This document shows, in pieces, positions 7,773 through 19,714 of a stretch of DNA of 64,000 bases. Location of the stretch: contig JBMNFA010000001.1 of the NCBI GenBank assembly GCA_050949055.1, positions 806,001 through 870,000 of the forward strand, given 5' to 3'. Made by a program: the position numbers and the translations under genes. The notes beneath the pieces are model-generated. The model was not told where the DNA came from, did not search any database, and was given only the letters and a program-made list of their open reading frames with translations. The DNA comes from JAEZJZ01 sp050949055 (GTDB taxonomy: Bacteria; Bacillota; UBA994; UBA5500). Within the stretch, counting starts at the first letter, position 1, and every line of letters begins with the position of its first letter.

Positions 7773-8234
7773 CTACTTATCGGGATGAGCTCCCGTCATC
7801 AGCTCTTGCAGGTGCCGCATACCATTGATCATCACCAAAATCTCTTCTTCGGAGATTTGGTCCAAAATGCCGGATAGATAGCGTTTTCGGGCCGCCATTA
7901 CCGCCTGCACCATCTCCATACCCTTCTCCTTCACGTGCAAACGGATCACTCGGCGATCGTTTTGATCGCGCCTTCTCTCCATCAAACCGTTACGCTCCAT
8001 GCGATCGATCAGGTCGGTGGCTGTGCTACAGGCGAGGTACATCTTCTCGCCCAACTCACCGATGGTCAAATTGCCATGATTGCGGAGGATAAGCAGAGCA
8101 TTGAACTGAGGCGGGGTAATGTCAAAGTTCGAGAGAATATCACGCCCTCGCCGTTTGATGATGCTGCTGACAGTGCGAAGTAGACGTTCAAGCTCATCAA
8201 CATACGCAACCTTCTGTTCCAGATTCCCGGACAC
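7773..8234 (-). CDS. MarR-family transcriptional regulator (YsmB-like)
   Basis: 153 residues from a GTG start with GGGGTGA upstream. The winged helix shows the MarR pattern: FDITPPQFNALLILR, LTIGELGEKMYLACSTATDLIDRMERNGLM (recognition helix) and the wing RRDQNDRRVIRLHV. The family usually represses its own gene and neighbours and releases DNA on ligand binding. The position upstream of gerM suggests it is the counterpart of Bacillus YsmB. A palindrome at 8263-8279, 29 bases before the start, is a good self-binding site. Ligand unknown. Confidence 0.88.
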   Translation of the reverse strand: MSGNLEQKVAYVDELERLLRTVSSIIKRRGRDILSNFDITPPQFNALLILRNHGNLTIGELGEKMYLACSTATDLIDRMERNGLMERRRDQNDRRVIRLHVKEKGMEMVQAVMAARKRYLSGILDQISEEEILVMINGMRHLQELMTGAHPDK

Positions 8235-8262
8235 TCGTTGTCACCCCATCCCCGTTACTTTT

Positions 8263-8279
8263 AGTTTGATTATTGAACT
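8263..8279. promoter_or_regulatory. Candidate MarR operator
   Basis: AGTTTGATTATTGAACT is a near-palindrome (AGTTnnATnATnnAACT), of the size MarR dimers bind, located just upstream of the marR start. Confidence 0.45.
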
Positions 8280-8428
8280 GAATGTGCAGATGTAGTTAGC
8301 TGACAAACCTTAGCATTTAGGCGGCTGCATCGTCAACTGCCGCAAGAAAACTTCTACTGGCGAAACTACTGTCTAAATACTACCAGAAAACTCTCGGGCA
8401 AGTCAACAATTAAGGAAAGTATGACCAG

Positions 8429-10750
8429 CTAATCTGCAAAGTAACGATCTATCGCCCGATACAATGCTTCGGCAATCTGTTGGCGTATCGCTGCCTGATA
8501 CAGCAAACGCTCGTCGTCAGGATTGGAGATAAACCCAACTTCCGCTAGTGCTCCGGTGGTTAGCGCCTCCCGGGTGAGGATATAGGCCTTATTGGACTTA
8601 ACCCCCCGATCCAGCCAACCCAGGCTGGCGACTAGCTCACCCTGGATCAAGCGAGCGAACCGCTCATTATCTCCGCGCGGGTAATAGAATGTCTCCAATC
8701 CCCGTACGTTACGATTGGTAAACGAATTGATGTGCACGCTGAGGAACAAGTCTGCTCCAGAGCGATTGATCAATGCCGCCCGCTCGTGGTGCACGATGGG
8801 CGCACTGTGCACCTCACGCGTGGTGACCACCTTAGCCCCTGCATCCACCAACATGGCACGTAGCCGATTGACGATGTCATGGGTGTAGTCCTTTTCATTC
8901 CAACCCAGCGTCCCGGTGGCACCGGGATCAGTTGCGCCATGGCCGGGGTCCAAAGCGATGGTTTTGCCCACCACGGTTGGGGAAAAAAGGCTAACCTCCC
9001 AATGCAGATCATCTGTCTTGTGCAGATTGTAGGCAACCTTGCGCAGCAGGGGGATGGTAATTCGCACGTCGCTCCCCACCTGTTCGGCCTGCACGCCGGA
9101 TACCAAGGTATTGTCTCCAGGCAGCGCCGTGGCCGCGTCCCCCGCCAGGGTAGAGTTGGCTAGCGTCACCACCACCGCCTGACTGGCGGAAGCATACGAT
9201 ACTTTCGGTTGGTTGTGTCCATCCAAGGCAATCTGCAGGCTGCTGCCCACGCTAGTCTCTGTCAGCACCAGGTTCTCCAGCCAAGTTCCCAGCGTAAAGC
9301 TCCAGCCACCAGCGGATTCCTTTAGTCGGTAACTAACCGGATGCTTCAGTTGCATTACCACCGCCACACCCTGGCTGCTTTCCTCCCAAGTGAAGGCGTC
9401 GATATGTGCCGAATCGGCAAGCTCGCCCAGCAGCTGACAATCCCGGGCTACTCCCGGGAACGAGATTTTCACCGCGGGCACCGTACTCGATTCGGTCAGT
9501 CGACTGCTGATCGGAACCAGCCAGTCGGCGATATACCCGGTTTTTCCGTTGCCGTAATCCACCAGACACCAGCCGTCCAAGCGTTTCAGCACTGTGATGG
9601 GGTGACCCAAAGGCAAGGTGGCCAGCACGGGTGCCTGCAGGCTCGCAGTCTTGCGCACGTTTACCCCCACCTTCTCCTCGGTATTGGTATAGACGGCAAT
9701 GTAGGGATCGGCCATCCAACCCTCTCGCCCATCGGCCAATCGCACCTGATACCATCCTGTAGTCTCCCCGACAATTGTCACCAGCTCGTTATAGGGAACG
9801 AGAGCAATCCGATCCAAAGCGGTGCTGGGATCGGAGCGCAGGTTCACTCCTACCTCGGCGTTGACCCTTCCCACCAGGGTGCCGGCACTGGTGATCTCGA
9901 TGTCGGTGGCCGTCAGCTGCGGCTGAACACTGGGACTTACGGCAAAGAAGAGTTGCTCCACTCCACCCGTCTGGGTGAACTGGGTTTGTTTGATGGTCAA
10001 GGGCCAGCTGATGGTCAGTTGCATCCCGTCGGCCGAGAGTTCGGCTCTGGGAGAACGGAAGGGGGCATCGTCGCCGATGCTGATCGAGACCAGCGCAGTG
10101 TGATCTGCCCCTGGAACCACCTTATATCCCAGCAGTGCACCCAATTCCAGCCCGCTCACGTCTTCCGCCTGCGCAGCTATGTTGCCGATAGATACCGCGA
10201 ACTCATTCCCCTGGTCCGATACGCTGGTCTGACCTAGAACAATCGGCCGAGAGGAAGTGAAGGTCAATGCGGTGGCCACACCGTCCGCTTGCTGTACCTC
10301 CGCCATACCGAGTTCGCCCACCGGCGAGGTTATGTACACGCTGGGTGGAGAGGACACCCATTGCACGCCTGCCCCCAGGCTTTCCCCAATGAAGCGCAAT
10401 GGCACCATGGTGCGGCTGCCGATCAGCTGAGCAGGAACGTCCAGCACCAGTGGCTGTCCATTCCTCATGGCCGTCTTATCGCCCATCTGCAGACTGATCT
10501 GGTCCAATCCCTTGCGAATGATGATCGGTGCCTGATTAGAAGTCCAAGTTACCTCGGCCCCCAAGGATTCGCTGATCACTCTCAGCGGAACCAGTGTGCG
10601 ATTATTCACCAACACCGGTGGTACGTCAGTAGCCAGCCGCTCGCCATCCAAGAACAGCCCGATCGCTGGTGCCGCCAAGGCGGCAGACTGCAAGGGAATT
10701 GACATCATCAGTAGACAGAGAAGGGTAATCAAGCTGCAGGTTCTTTTCAT
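8429..10750 (-). CDS. Exported N-acetylmuramoyl-L-alanine amidase with stalk and SH3 domains
   Basis: 773 residues from the ATG at 10750 (GGAGGG upstream). Residues 1-27 form a signal peptide. Residues 30-140 carry two copper-amine-oxidase-N-like modules (VNNRTLVPLR, IGSRTMVPLR), a substrate- or wall-binding stalk common in anaerobic Firmicutes. SH3 modules follow at about 294-352 and 358-415 (VNLRSDP, VNVRKTA), then AMIN-like beta domains to 590 and an Amidase_3 catalytic domain at 597-773. Zinc ligands His604 (DPGHG), Glu619 and His673 (SVHINS), and catalytic Glu737 (AEVGF), are all present. It should cleave the amide bond between MurNAc and the stem peptide outside the membrane. It is monocistronic and divergent from the ECF gene. 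Confidence 0.93.
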   Translation of the reverse strand: MKRTCSLITLLCLLMMSIPLQSAALAAPAIGLFLDGERLATDVPPVLVNNRTLVPLRVISESLGAEVTWTSNQAPIIIRKGLDQISLQMGDKTAMRNGQPLVLDVPAQLIGSRTMVPLRFIGESLGAGVQWVSSPPSVYITSPVGELGMAEVQQADGVATALTFTSSRPIVLGQTSVSDQGNEFAVSIGNIAAQAEDVSGLELGALLGYKVVPGADHTALVSISIGDDAPFRSPRAELSADGMQLTISWPLTIKQTQFTQTGGVEQLFFAVSPSVQPQLTATDIEITSAGTLVGRVNAEVGVNLRSDPSTALDRIALVPYNELVTIVGETTGWYQVRLADGREGWMADPYIAVYTNTEEKVGVNVRKTASLQAPVLATLPLGHPITVLKRLDGWCLVDYGNGKTGYIADWLVPISSRLTESSTVPAVKISFPGVARDCQLLGELADSAHIDAFTWEESSQGVAVVMQLKHPVSYRLKESAGGWSFTLGTWLENLVLTETSVGSSLQIALDGHNQPKVSYASASQAVVVTLANSTLAGDAATALPGDNTLVSGVQAEQVGSDVRITIPLLRKVAYNLHKTDDLHWEVSLFSPTVVGKTIALDPGHGATDPGATGTLGWNEKDYTHDIVNRLRAMLVDAGAKVVTTREVHSAPIVHHERAALINRSGADLFLSVHINSFTNRNVRGLETFYYPRGDNERFARLIQGELVASLGWLDRGVKSNKAYILTREALTTGALAEVGFISNPDDERLLYQAAIRQQIAEALYRAIDRYFAD

Positions 10751-11190
10751 GTTGTCCCTCCGGTAGAGTTGATTGGGTGTATACTGAGGTTGCCAGCGCA
10801 ACAATGATTTGTCTCGGATGTTTGTCCTGACGACCTTGGTGGCATGTTGAGCGCAGCGAAGTATGTGGGAATTCGCTACAGTTAGCTCCTTTGCAGAGCC
10901 CGCCCTGAGTTGCGAAGGGTCAAGCGACATTGGCCGAGGCTGGCAAGCGTGCTTTCCTGGTAGCGACGATCAGCATGCGGTTTGTTTGGCCGCCAAGCTG
11001 CAAGTGGATCGGTGACGACATCTTTCTCTACTGTTCGACAGAACTATTTCGACAACCCAGGGCACCTTTCCTACCTAAGTCGATTTGACATAATTATGCA
11101 TACCGGCTTCGTGCACAGTTCTATGCACGCCCGCTGGCCTGTGCTATACTCACTCTGGTGCCATTCTCAATCCCAAGGGAGGTTGACACA
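10751..11190. other. 440-base divergent regulatory region
   Basis: No gene seen. It holds a small hairpin (GTTGCCAGCGCAAC), two direct TTCGACA motifs at 11034-11040 and 11048-11054 that match the Spo0A-box core, an inverted repeat at 11110-11129 and an extended -10 at 11142-11150. It must carry promoters for the amidase (minus) and the ECF gene (plus). Confidence 0.5.
11110..11150 (+). promoter_or_regulatory. Extended -10 promoter with inverted repeat, for the ECF gene
   Basis: CGTGCA (11110-11115) and TGCACG (11124-11129) form an inverted repeat at the expected -35 position. TGCTATACT at 11142-11150 is an extended -10. No good -35 hexamer is present, which suggests control at the repeat. 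Confidence 0.45.
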
Positions 11191-11706
11191 GTGCAAAGGA
11201 TGAGTGCCGTCTTTCGTCTGGTGATTACTGCCCTGTTCGCTGCCTTGGTCACCGTGGGTACGATGGTGATCCAGATCCCTACCCCGGCCACCCAAGGATA
11301 CATCAATTTCGGCGATACCCTGATCTTCATCTCAGGGGTCCTGCTGGGGCCCCTGGGAGGGCTGTTTGCTGGCGGTGTGGGTTCATGGCTGGCTGACCTG
11401 CTTTCCGGATATGCCCACTATGCCCCTTGGACGCTGGTGATTAAAGGTTTGGAAGGTCTGCTGGTCGGCCTGTTGGCCCACCGAGCCTACGCTGCCCACC
11501 AGCGGTTCTGGACACCGGTAATGGCCATGTTGGTGGCGGGTGCCTGGATGACTCTGGGATATTTCATCGCCGAGAACATCATGTACGGCTGGGTTGGCGC
11601 AGTAGGGAGCCTGGTCGGAAACAGCGTGCAAGCTACCGGGTCCCTGGTGATGGCTGCACTCTTGCTGCCCCAAGTAGCGAAAGCCTGGAGGAGATTCCAA
11701 AAATAA
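11191..11706 (+). CDS. ECF-type transporter S component (substrate-binding membrane subunit)
   Basis: 171 residues from a GTG start at 11191, chosen because GGGAGG lies 8 bases upstream; an ATG four codons later is less well placed. About five or six transmembrane helices are visible, with the INFGDTLIFISGVLLGPLGGLFAGGVGSWLADLL pattern (parts of it) typical of the HmpT/ribofla-trS-like S-component family. Such proteins bind a vitamin or related micronutrient and dock with a shared EcfAAT energising module. That module is not in this window. The substrate cannot be told from sequence. A terminator follows. Confidence 0.82.
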   Translation: MQRMSAVFRLVITALFAALVTVGTMVIQIPTPATQGYINFGDTLIFISGVLLGPLGGLFAGGVGSWLADLLSGYAHYAPWTLVIKGLEGLLVGLLAHRAYAAHQRFWTPVMAMLVAGAWMTLGYFIAENIMYGWVGAVGSLVGNSVQATGSLVMAALLLPQVAKAWRRFQK

Positions 11707-11711
11707 CTACC

Positions 11712-11738
11712 GGCCGCCGGCGAAGCGGCCTTTTCTTT
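11712..11738 (+). terminator. Terminator behind the ECF gene
   Basis: GGCCGC/GCGGCC stem followed by TTTTCTTTG. Confidence 0.85.
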
Positions 11739-11839
11739 GTCTTAGACGGGGGGTTGTCCAGGTCGGTTGCAGGAAAATGTCGGGCAGGCGCAAATTACTA
11801 ATAGAATAGACTGTACCACAAAAAAGGAGGCTTGGTTAA

Positions 11840-12652
11840 ATGCGCGTTTACATTTCTGTGGACATTGAAGGAATCAGTACAATTGTGAACTCCACCAGCA
11901 CCGGTCCCCAAGGGCGAGACTATCAGCGGGCCTGCAAACAGATGACTGCCGAGGCAAATGCGGCAGTAATGGGTGCCCTGGCCGCCGGTGCCACCGCCGT
12001 AGTGGTCAACGACTCCCACGGCAGCATGACCAACCTGATTCCGGCGGAGCTGCATCCGGCTGCGGAGCTGATCCAGGGTAGCCCCAAGCCGCTCTCCATG
12101 ATGGAAGGAATTGAAGCAGGATTTGACGCGGCGATGTTTGTTGGCTACCACTCTCGCATGGGCCAGCCGGGTATTCTCAGCCACACCATCAGCAGTGCCA
12201 CGGTCAGCAACATCTTGCTCAATGGCCAACTGGTGGGAGAGACAGCACTTAACGCCTGTATTGCAGGATACTACGGCATTCCTGTGGTCATGGTCGCCGG
12301 CGACGCGGAAGTGGCCAAGGAGGCCCAGGCTACATTGGGCCAGGTGGAGACGGCGATAGTGAAGACACCGATCACCCGTTTCTCTGCCCGCTCACTGCAT
12401 CCGGAACGGGCTTGCGAAGTAATCAAGGCAGCTGCAGAGCAGGCGTTGAGCGACCTCAGCCGCTACCAGCCACTGCTGCCAGCAGGCCCCTATACCTTCA
12501 CGCTGGAATTCATCAACGCGGGCATGGCCGATGCCGCGTCGGTGATGCCGGGCGCGGTGCGGGAAAATGGCAACACGGTTAGCTTCACCCACGATGACTA
12601 CATAGTGGCTTTCCGCGGATTGCGCACGATGATCAGTTTAGCCCGGCCATAG
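11840..12652 (+). CDS. dppA: M55-family D-aminopeptidase (DppA type)
   Basis: 270 residues, the usual length. The zinc ligands of the M55 family can be seen: Asp8 and Glu10 in SVDIEG, His60 in NDSHG, His104 in VGYHS and a Glu in LVGE. The family forms a decameric ring and removes N-terminal D-amino acids from short peptides such as D-Ala-D-Ala. AAAGGAGG precedes the ATG. It stands alone here; the Bacillus dppBCDE transporter genes are absent. A role in scavenging cell-wall or dietary peptides fits the peptidase-rich neighbourhood. Confidence 0.93.
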   Translation: MRVYISVDIEGISTIVNSTSTGPQGRDYQRACKQMTAEANAAVMGALAAGATAVVVNDSHGSMTNLIPAELHPAAELIQGSPKPLSMMEGIEAGFDAAMFVGYHSRMGQPGILSHTISSATVSNILLNGQLVGETALNACIAGYYGIPVVMVAGDAEVAKEAQATLGQVETAIVKTPITRFSARSLHPERACEVIKAAAEQALSDLSRYQPLLPAGPYTFTLEFINAGMADAASVMPGAVRENGNTVSFTHDDYIVAFRGLRTMISLARP

Positions 12653-12666
12653 ATAGCTGCATAACA

Positions 12667-12696
12667 AAAATGGGCTGTCGCACGACAGCCCATTTT
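12667..12696. terminator. Bidirectional terminator between dppA and the M20 gene
   Basis: AAAATGGGCTGTCG and CGACAGCCCATTTT form a perfect 14-bp stem with A- and T-runs on both sides. It contains the core of the dispersed GACAGCCC repeat. Confidence 0.85.
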
Positions 12697-12697
12697 G

Positions 12698-12805
12698 GAT
12701 CCTCGATCGCTGGCGCGACAGCTCCCAAGCTCCTCCAGTCGCTGACGCGGCAGCCCCTCTGGGAAGGGCCATGCGAGGGGCCGCGATGAGGGAACCGGGT
12801 TGAGG
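12698..12805. repeat. Dispersed GTCGC/GACAGCCCC repeat, copy 2
   Basis: GGCGCGACAGCTCCC, AGTCGCTGACGCGGCAGCCCCTC and a GAGGGGCCGCGATGAGGG block follow the hairpin at 12667-12696. They are related to copies at 424, 28651 and 51293. Confidence 0.6.
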
Positions 12806-12821
12806 AGCATGTTACTTTCCT

Positions 12822-14060
12822 TTATCGGGTATCTGCCCGCAAAATGGCGTTAAGCAGCACGTTAGCGCCGCGCACGCAATCCTCATCAGCCGTAAACTCG
12901 GCTGGCGAATGGCTGATCCCGTTCTGGCTTGGTACGAAGACCATCGCCGTCGGGCAGATCTGCGCCAGGTGCTGGGCATCGTGTCCAGCGCCGCTGGGCA
13001 TGTCCCGCCAGCGGTAACCAAGCTCCTGGGCGGCTTGCCGCACGGCTTGGCGCATGGCTGGATCAAGCGGTGCCGGTTGCACATCGGCGGTCTGCTGCCA
13101 CTTAAGCTGCAGTCCACGCCGGTCAGCAATCTCGGCAAACTTTTTCAGCATACGCTCAGATATCTGATCCATCACCTGGGTTTCCTGATCCCTGACCTCC
13201 AAGGTGAAGTCCACCCGTCCCGGCACCACATTCACGCCGCCGGGATGCACCTCCAGCTTGCCGACGGTGGACACAGCCTGGGGAAAATCCATAGCCTGCA
13301 ACTCGCTGGGCACCAACAACACCATCTCGGCAGCTCCCACCAAAGCATCGTGGCGCAGGGGCATGGGGGTAGTGCCGGCGTGATTGGCCTGCCCGATCAC
13401 GCTGACATCGTAGCGTCTGATTCCCACAATGCCGCTGACCACTCCGATGTGCAGTTCTTCCTGCTCCAGGATCCCACCCTGTTCAATATGTAGCTCCAAA
13501 TAAGCAGCAACTTCGGGCCTGTCCGCCGCCAAGGTGAGGGCTTGCTGCGGCGACAAGCCCCAATCCCTGAGAGCGTCGGCCAGCGAGTTGCCCTGCTCAT
13601 CTATCGCTTGCAGTTCCTCTTGAGACACCTCTCCGATAAATGCGCGGCTGCCCACCAGCCCGCTCTTAAAACGGGTGCCTTCCTCTTCAGTCCAGACAAC
13701 CACTTCCACACTGTGCTTGGTCGGTATGGCTTCCTCCTGTAGGCGCACCAGACTCTCCAAAGCGGATAGCACACCGAGAGCGCCGTCGTAACGGCCGCCT
13801 TCCGGCACCGTGTCCACGTGGGAACCAGCTACAATCACTGGGCCGCTCGGAGCATCTGGCCGGCGGATGAACAAATTGCCCACTGCGTCAAAACGATGCT
13901 CCAGCCCGTATTCAGCTGCCCGATCGATCAACCACTGTCGCGCTTGCCGATCAGCGGGGGTGAGGGCAAAGCGGGTAACACCCCCCGAAGCTGTCCTACC
14001 AATTTGGGAGAGCTCGTGCAGCCACCGGATCAGCCGCTGGCCGTTTACCTGCAACATCAT
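12822..14060 (-). CDS. M20-family amidohydrolase, N-carbamoyl-L-amino-acid hydrolase / allantoate amidohydrolase type
   Basis: 412 residues. The ATG at 14060 is chosen because AAAGGAGG lies 6 bases upstream; longer frames lack a site. Metal-binding residues of the hydantoinase/carbamoylase branch are visible: HVDTVP (His), DGALGVL (Asp), EEEGTRF (Glu), HIEQG (His) and a late His in NGISHSP. These enzymes release CO2 and ammonia from N-carbamoyl amino acids or ureido compounds using two divalent metals. The exact substrate (carbamoyl-amino acid, allantoate, ureidoglycine or beta-ureidopropionate) cannot be decided. No hydantoinase gene lies nearby. Confidence 0.9.
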   Translation of the reverse strand: MMLQVNGQRLIRWLHELSQIGRTASGGVTRFALTPADRQARQWLIDRAAEYGLEHRFDAVGNLFIRRPDAPSGPVIVAGSHVDTVPEGGRYDGALGVLSALESLVRLQEEAIPTKHSVEVVVWTEEEGTRFKSGLVGSRAFIGEVSQEELQAIDEQGNSLADALRDWGLSPQQALTLAADRPEVAAYLELHIEQGGILEQEELHIGVVSGIVGIRRYDVSVIGQANHAGTTPMPLRHDALVGAAEMVLLVPSELQAMDFPQAVSTVGKLEVHPGGVNVVPGRVDFTLEVRDQETQVMDQISERMLKKFAEIADRRGLQLKWQQTADVQPAPLDPAMRQAVRQAAQELGYRWRDMPSGAGHDAQHLAQICPTAMVFVPSQNGISHSPAEFTADEDCVRGANVLLNAILRADTR

Positions 14061-14082
14061 CAGCAACCTCCTTTCCATTCGC

Positions 14083-14213
14083 AACAAAACAGTCATGATT
14101 CAGGAATCACCATCATGGATGAAAGCAATGCCGGCGGCAAACTAGACGCAGGCCAGACACTTCGTCTCATCTTTTCTCTCTCGACCGGAGGAACACCTGC
14201 TGCCCTCTCTGTC
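14083..14213 (-). repeat. Dispersed 3'-end repeat, copy B (behind UPF0291 gene)
   Basis: On the minus strand GCCGGCATTGCTTTC, a GATG block and AATCATGACTGTTTTG align well with the copy at 47228-47361. It lies between the stop of the UPF0291 gene and the start of the M20 gene. Confidence 0.55.
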
Positions 14214-14450
14214 CTAGTGGGGCAAATTGGGATGATGACCGCAGTTGGGGTCTTTGCAGCGGCATTCACCTGCTCCTTCAGTTGCTACCAGCCCAGAAGC
14301 CTCCAGCTGTGAGCGGAATGACTTCCGAAAGGCTTCTAGGTAAGCCTGACGTAGCGCGTGCTGTTCCGCTTGTTCTGCTACGGTCAGCCCGTCGGATCTC
14401 TGCTTGCGGGACAGCTCACCTATCCTGGCCAATTGTTCTTTCGACAGCAT
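14214..14450 (-). CDS. UPF0291 (DUF896, YnzC-like) small protein with a Cys/His tail
   Basis: 78 residues. The first 52 match the UPF0291 pattern closely: MLSKEQLARIGELSRK, AEQ.ALRQAYLEAFRKSFRSQL, a short two-helix protein. AGGAGG lies 7 bases before the ATG. In Bacillus the relative YnzC is near the SOS genes lexA-yneA, but its function is unknown. The last 16 residues here read CRCKDPNCGHH and on, a CxCx4CxHH cluster that could bind metal. I do not know it as usual for the family. The gene is probably monocistronic. Confidence 0.88.
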   Translation of the reverse strand: MLSKEQLARIGELSRKQRSDGLTVAEQAEQHALRQAYLEAFRKSFRSQLEASGLVATEGAGECRCKDPNCGHHPNLPH

Positions 14451-14476
14451 CTTTCCACCTCCTGATCAGTACAAGC

Positions 14477-14530
14477 TGATGGTTGCTAAAGCAACCATCA
14501 CTTTATTGCCCGCAACGCGATATGCGTTGC
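14477..14530. other. Two adjacent perfect hairpins in the UPF0291 leader
   Basis: TGATGGTTGC/GCAACCATCA (14477-14500, 4-base loop) and GCAACGC/GCGTTGC (14512-14530, 5-base loop) lie upstream of the UPF0291 ribosome site. They share the GCAAC arm, so they could form alternative pairings. No U-run follows. The remaining 14531-14745 holds the nifJ promoter and leader only. Confidence 0.4.
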
Positions 14531-14630
14531 TAGCCAGTATACATTATACATCTACCTGGATATGGCTGCGACTTTCGCTGCCAAACTGCACAAACCGCCC
14601 TAGATCGCAACCAAATGCCCAATATAGCGA

Positions 14631-14660
14631 TTGACACAAGCTATGCCCTATTTTTATAGT
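14631..14660 (+). promoter_or_regulatory. Promoter of nifJ
   Basis: TTGACA (14631-14636), 18-base spacer, TATAGT (14655-14660), giving a leader of about 80 bases. The leader has a possible 12-codon ORF starting ATGACCATACTC at 14689, preceded by AGGGGA; no evidence that it is used. Confidence 0.75.
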
Positions 14661-14745
14661 AAGAGGTGATGTAATAGAGTAGGGGACTATGACCATACTC
14701 TTTTGTTACAAAACGATCAGACTATAAAAGAAAGATGGTGTGGAG

Positions 14746-18258
<3,513 letters not shown>

Positions 18259-18278
18259 GGGTATCACGACAATCATCA

Positions 18279-18310
18279 GGGGCTGCAGCAAACGCTGCAG
18301 CCCCATTTCC
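18279..18310 (+). terminator. Terminator behind nifJ
   Basis: GGGGCTGCAG (18279-18288) and CTGCAGCCCC (18295-18304), perfect 10-bp stem followed by ATTTCCTT. Confidence 0.8.
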
Positions 18311-18593
18311 TTGTGAGACCCACCAGGTCGCTGCCCACTACTGTGTATGGGCTGAGTCCTGCTTAGTGCTGTTAAGCAAAGAGGTGAGGTCTTCCCGGCA
18401 CACTCGTTATCTATCCTTTTCAGGCAGCGTGAAAGGGACAGCGAGCCTATTGGAGAGCTAACCAGCGGCAAGGGAGATGCGCCGTCCCATTGCCTGACGG
18501 GATTGCGTCCCCATGACAGTGCTTATTGCAGCCCATTGTCCTCATCAGGTATGCTTAAAATGGATCTGCTAATTGAGAGGAGAACAGCAACCT
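18311..18593. other. Intergenic stretch before the DMT transporter
   Basis: No gene, repeat or recognisable riboswitch seen. A weak promoter (TTGCAG, 18 bases, TATGCT) may lie near 18525-18555. Confidence 0.3.
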
Positions 18594-19547
18594 ATGAACT
18601 GGCAGCGTTTGAAGCCATATCTAGCCGGGCTTGGTTCATCCAGCATCTTTGGCTTCTCTTTTTTCTTCACCAAACAGGGGTTGGAGGTGTTGGACTCCTT
18701 CCGCCTGGTAGCCTTCCGCTTCGCCTTGGCAGCTTTCGTAGTCAGCATGCTCGCCCTACTGAAAATTGTGCCGCTCAACCTGTGGGGTAAGGACCTGCGC
18801 CCGCTGTTGTTTACTGCCCTGCTGCAGCCGATCCTGTATTTCCTGTTTGAGACGTTCGGCGTCAGCTTGAGTACCACATCGCAAGCCGGGATGATGATCG
18901 CCCTCATTCCCATCTTCGTCACCATCGCCAGCGCCATCTTCCTCAAGGAAAAGCCGAGCATCGGACAGCTGGGCTTCATCATCCTCTCGGTGGGCGGCGT
19001 GATGTTCATCATCCTGCAGCAAGGTCTGGGCGGCCAGAGCCGGAACTGGCTCGGCCCCTTGGTCCTGATGGGGGCGGTGCTGTCTGCCGCTGGTTTTAAC
19101 ATCCTTTCCCGCCGTTCCTCCGAGAGTTACACGCCGTTTCAAATCACCTTCGTAATGATGTGGGTGGGAGCCATTGCCTTCAATCTGATGGCTTTGTACG
19201 TCCATGCTAGTTCCGGCAACCTAGATTCTTACTTCGAACATCTCTTTGACCCCAGAGTACTGACAGCCTTACTCTATCTGGGCATCGTCTCTTCGGTGAT
19301 CGCCTTCTTCCTGATCAACTACACCCTGTCACAGATACCGGCATCCCAATCGGCTGTATTTGCCAACCTGACCACGGTGATCTCTATCGCCGCCGGGGTG
19401 CTGTTCCGCAACGAGCCGTTCTACTGGTACCACGCGCTGGGGGCGGTGATGATCCTGGTCGGCGTCTACGGCACCAATTATCTGGGCTTTAGGCTGCAGA
19501 GAAGCAGACAGATGGTGAGCGACACAGGGGTTGTGGAGCGAACGTAG
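18594..19547 (+). CDS. DMT-superfamily permease (EamA family)
   Basis: 317 residues from the ATG at 18594; AGGAG lies 11 bases upstream, and a longer frame from a TTG contains that site. Ten hydrophobic segments in two EamA repeats (about residues 5-140 and 155-295) are visible, with LGSSSIFGFSFFFTKQGLE at the start and LKEKPSIGQLGFIILSVGGV and FRNEPFYWYHALGAVMILVG at the repeat ends (both typical). Such proteins are drug/metabolite or amino-acid exporters in the cytoplasmic membrane. The substrate is unknown. A strong terminator follows. Confidence 0.88.
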   Translation: MNWQRLKPYLAGLGSSSIFGFSFFFTKQGLEVLDSFRLVAFRFALAAFVVSMLALLKIVPLNLWGKDLRPLLFTALLQPILYFLFETFGVSLSTTSQAGMMIALIPIFVTIASAIFLKEKPSIGQLGFIILSVGGVMFIILQQGLGGQSRNWLGPLVLMGAVLSAAGFNILSRRSSESYTPFQITFVMMWVGAIAFNLMALYVHASSGNLDSYFEHLFDPRVLTALLYLGIVSSVIAFFLINYTLSQIPASQSAVFANLTTVISIAAGVLFRNEPFYWYHALGAVMILVGVYGTNYLGFRLQRSRQMVSDTGVVERT

Positions 19548-19583
19548 CAGAGACGCAATTAGCACCCTCTAGACGAGTGGCAC

Positions 19584-19620
19584 AAAGCCCGGGTACCTTA
19601 GAGTGAGGTTCCCGGGCTTT
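19584..19620. terminator. Terminator behind the DMT transporter, usable both ways
   Basis: AAAGCCCGGG (19584-19593) pairs with CCCGGGCTTT (19611-19620), extended by ACC/GGT. The next minus-strand gene stops about 95 bases further on. Confidence 0.8.
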
Positions 19621-19714
19621 ACCATTCAGGGGATTTGCTCTGGCCACACCATTTCCTCGGGCATGCCGCTAAACGTAGAGGTTGATCTAGGAGTTTGGTC
19701 AAATATGAGTGAGC

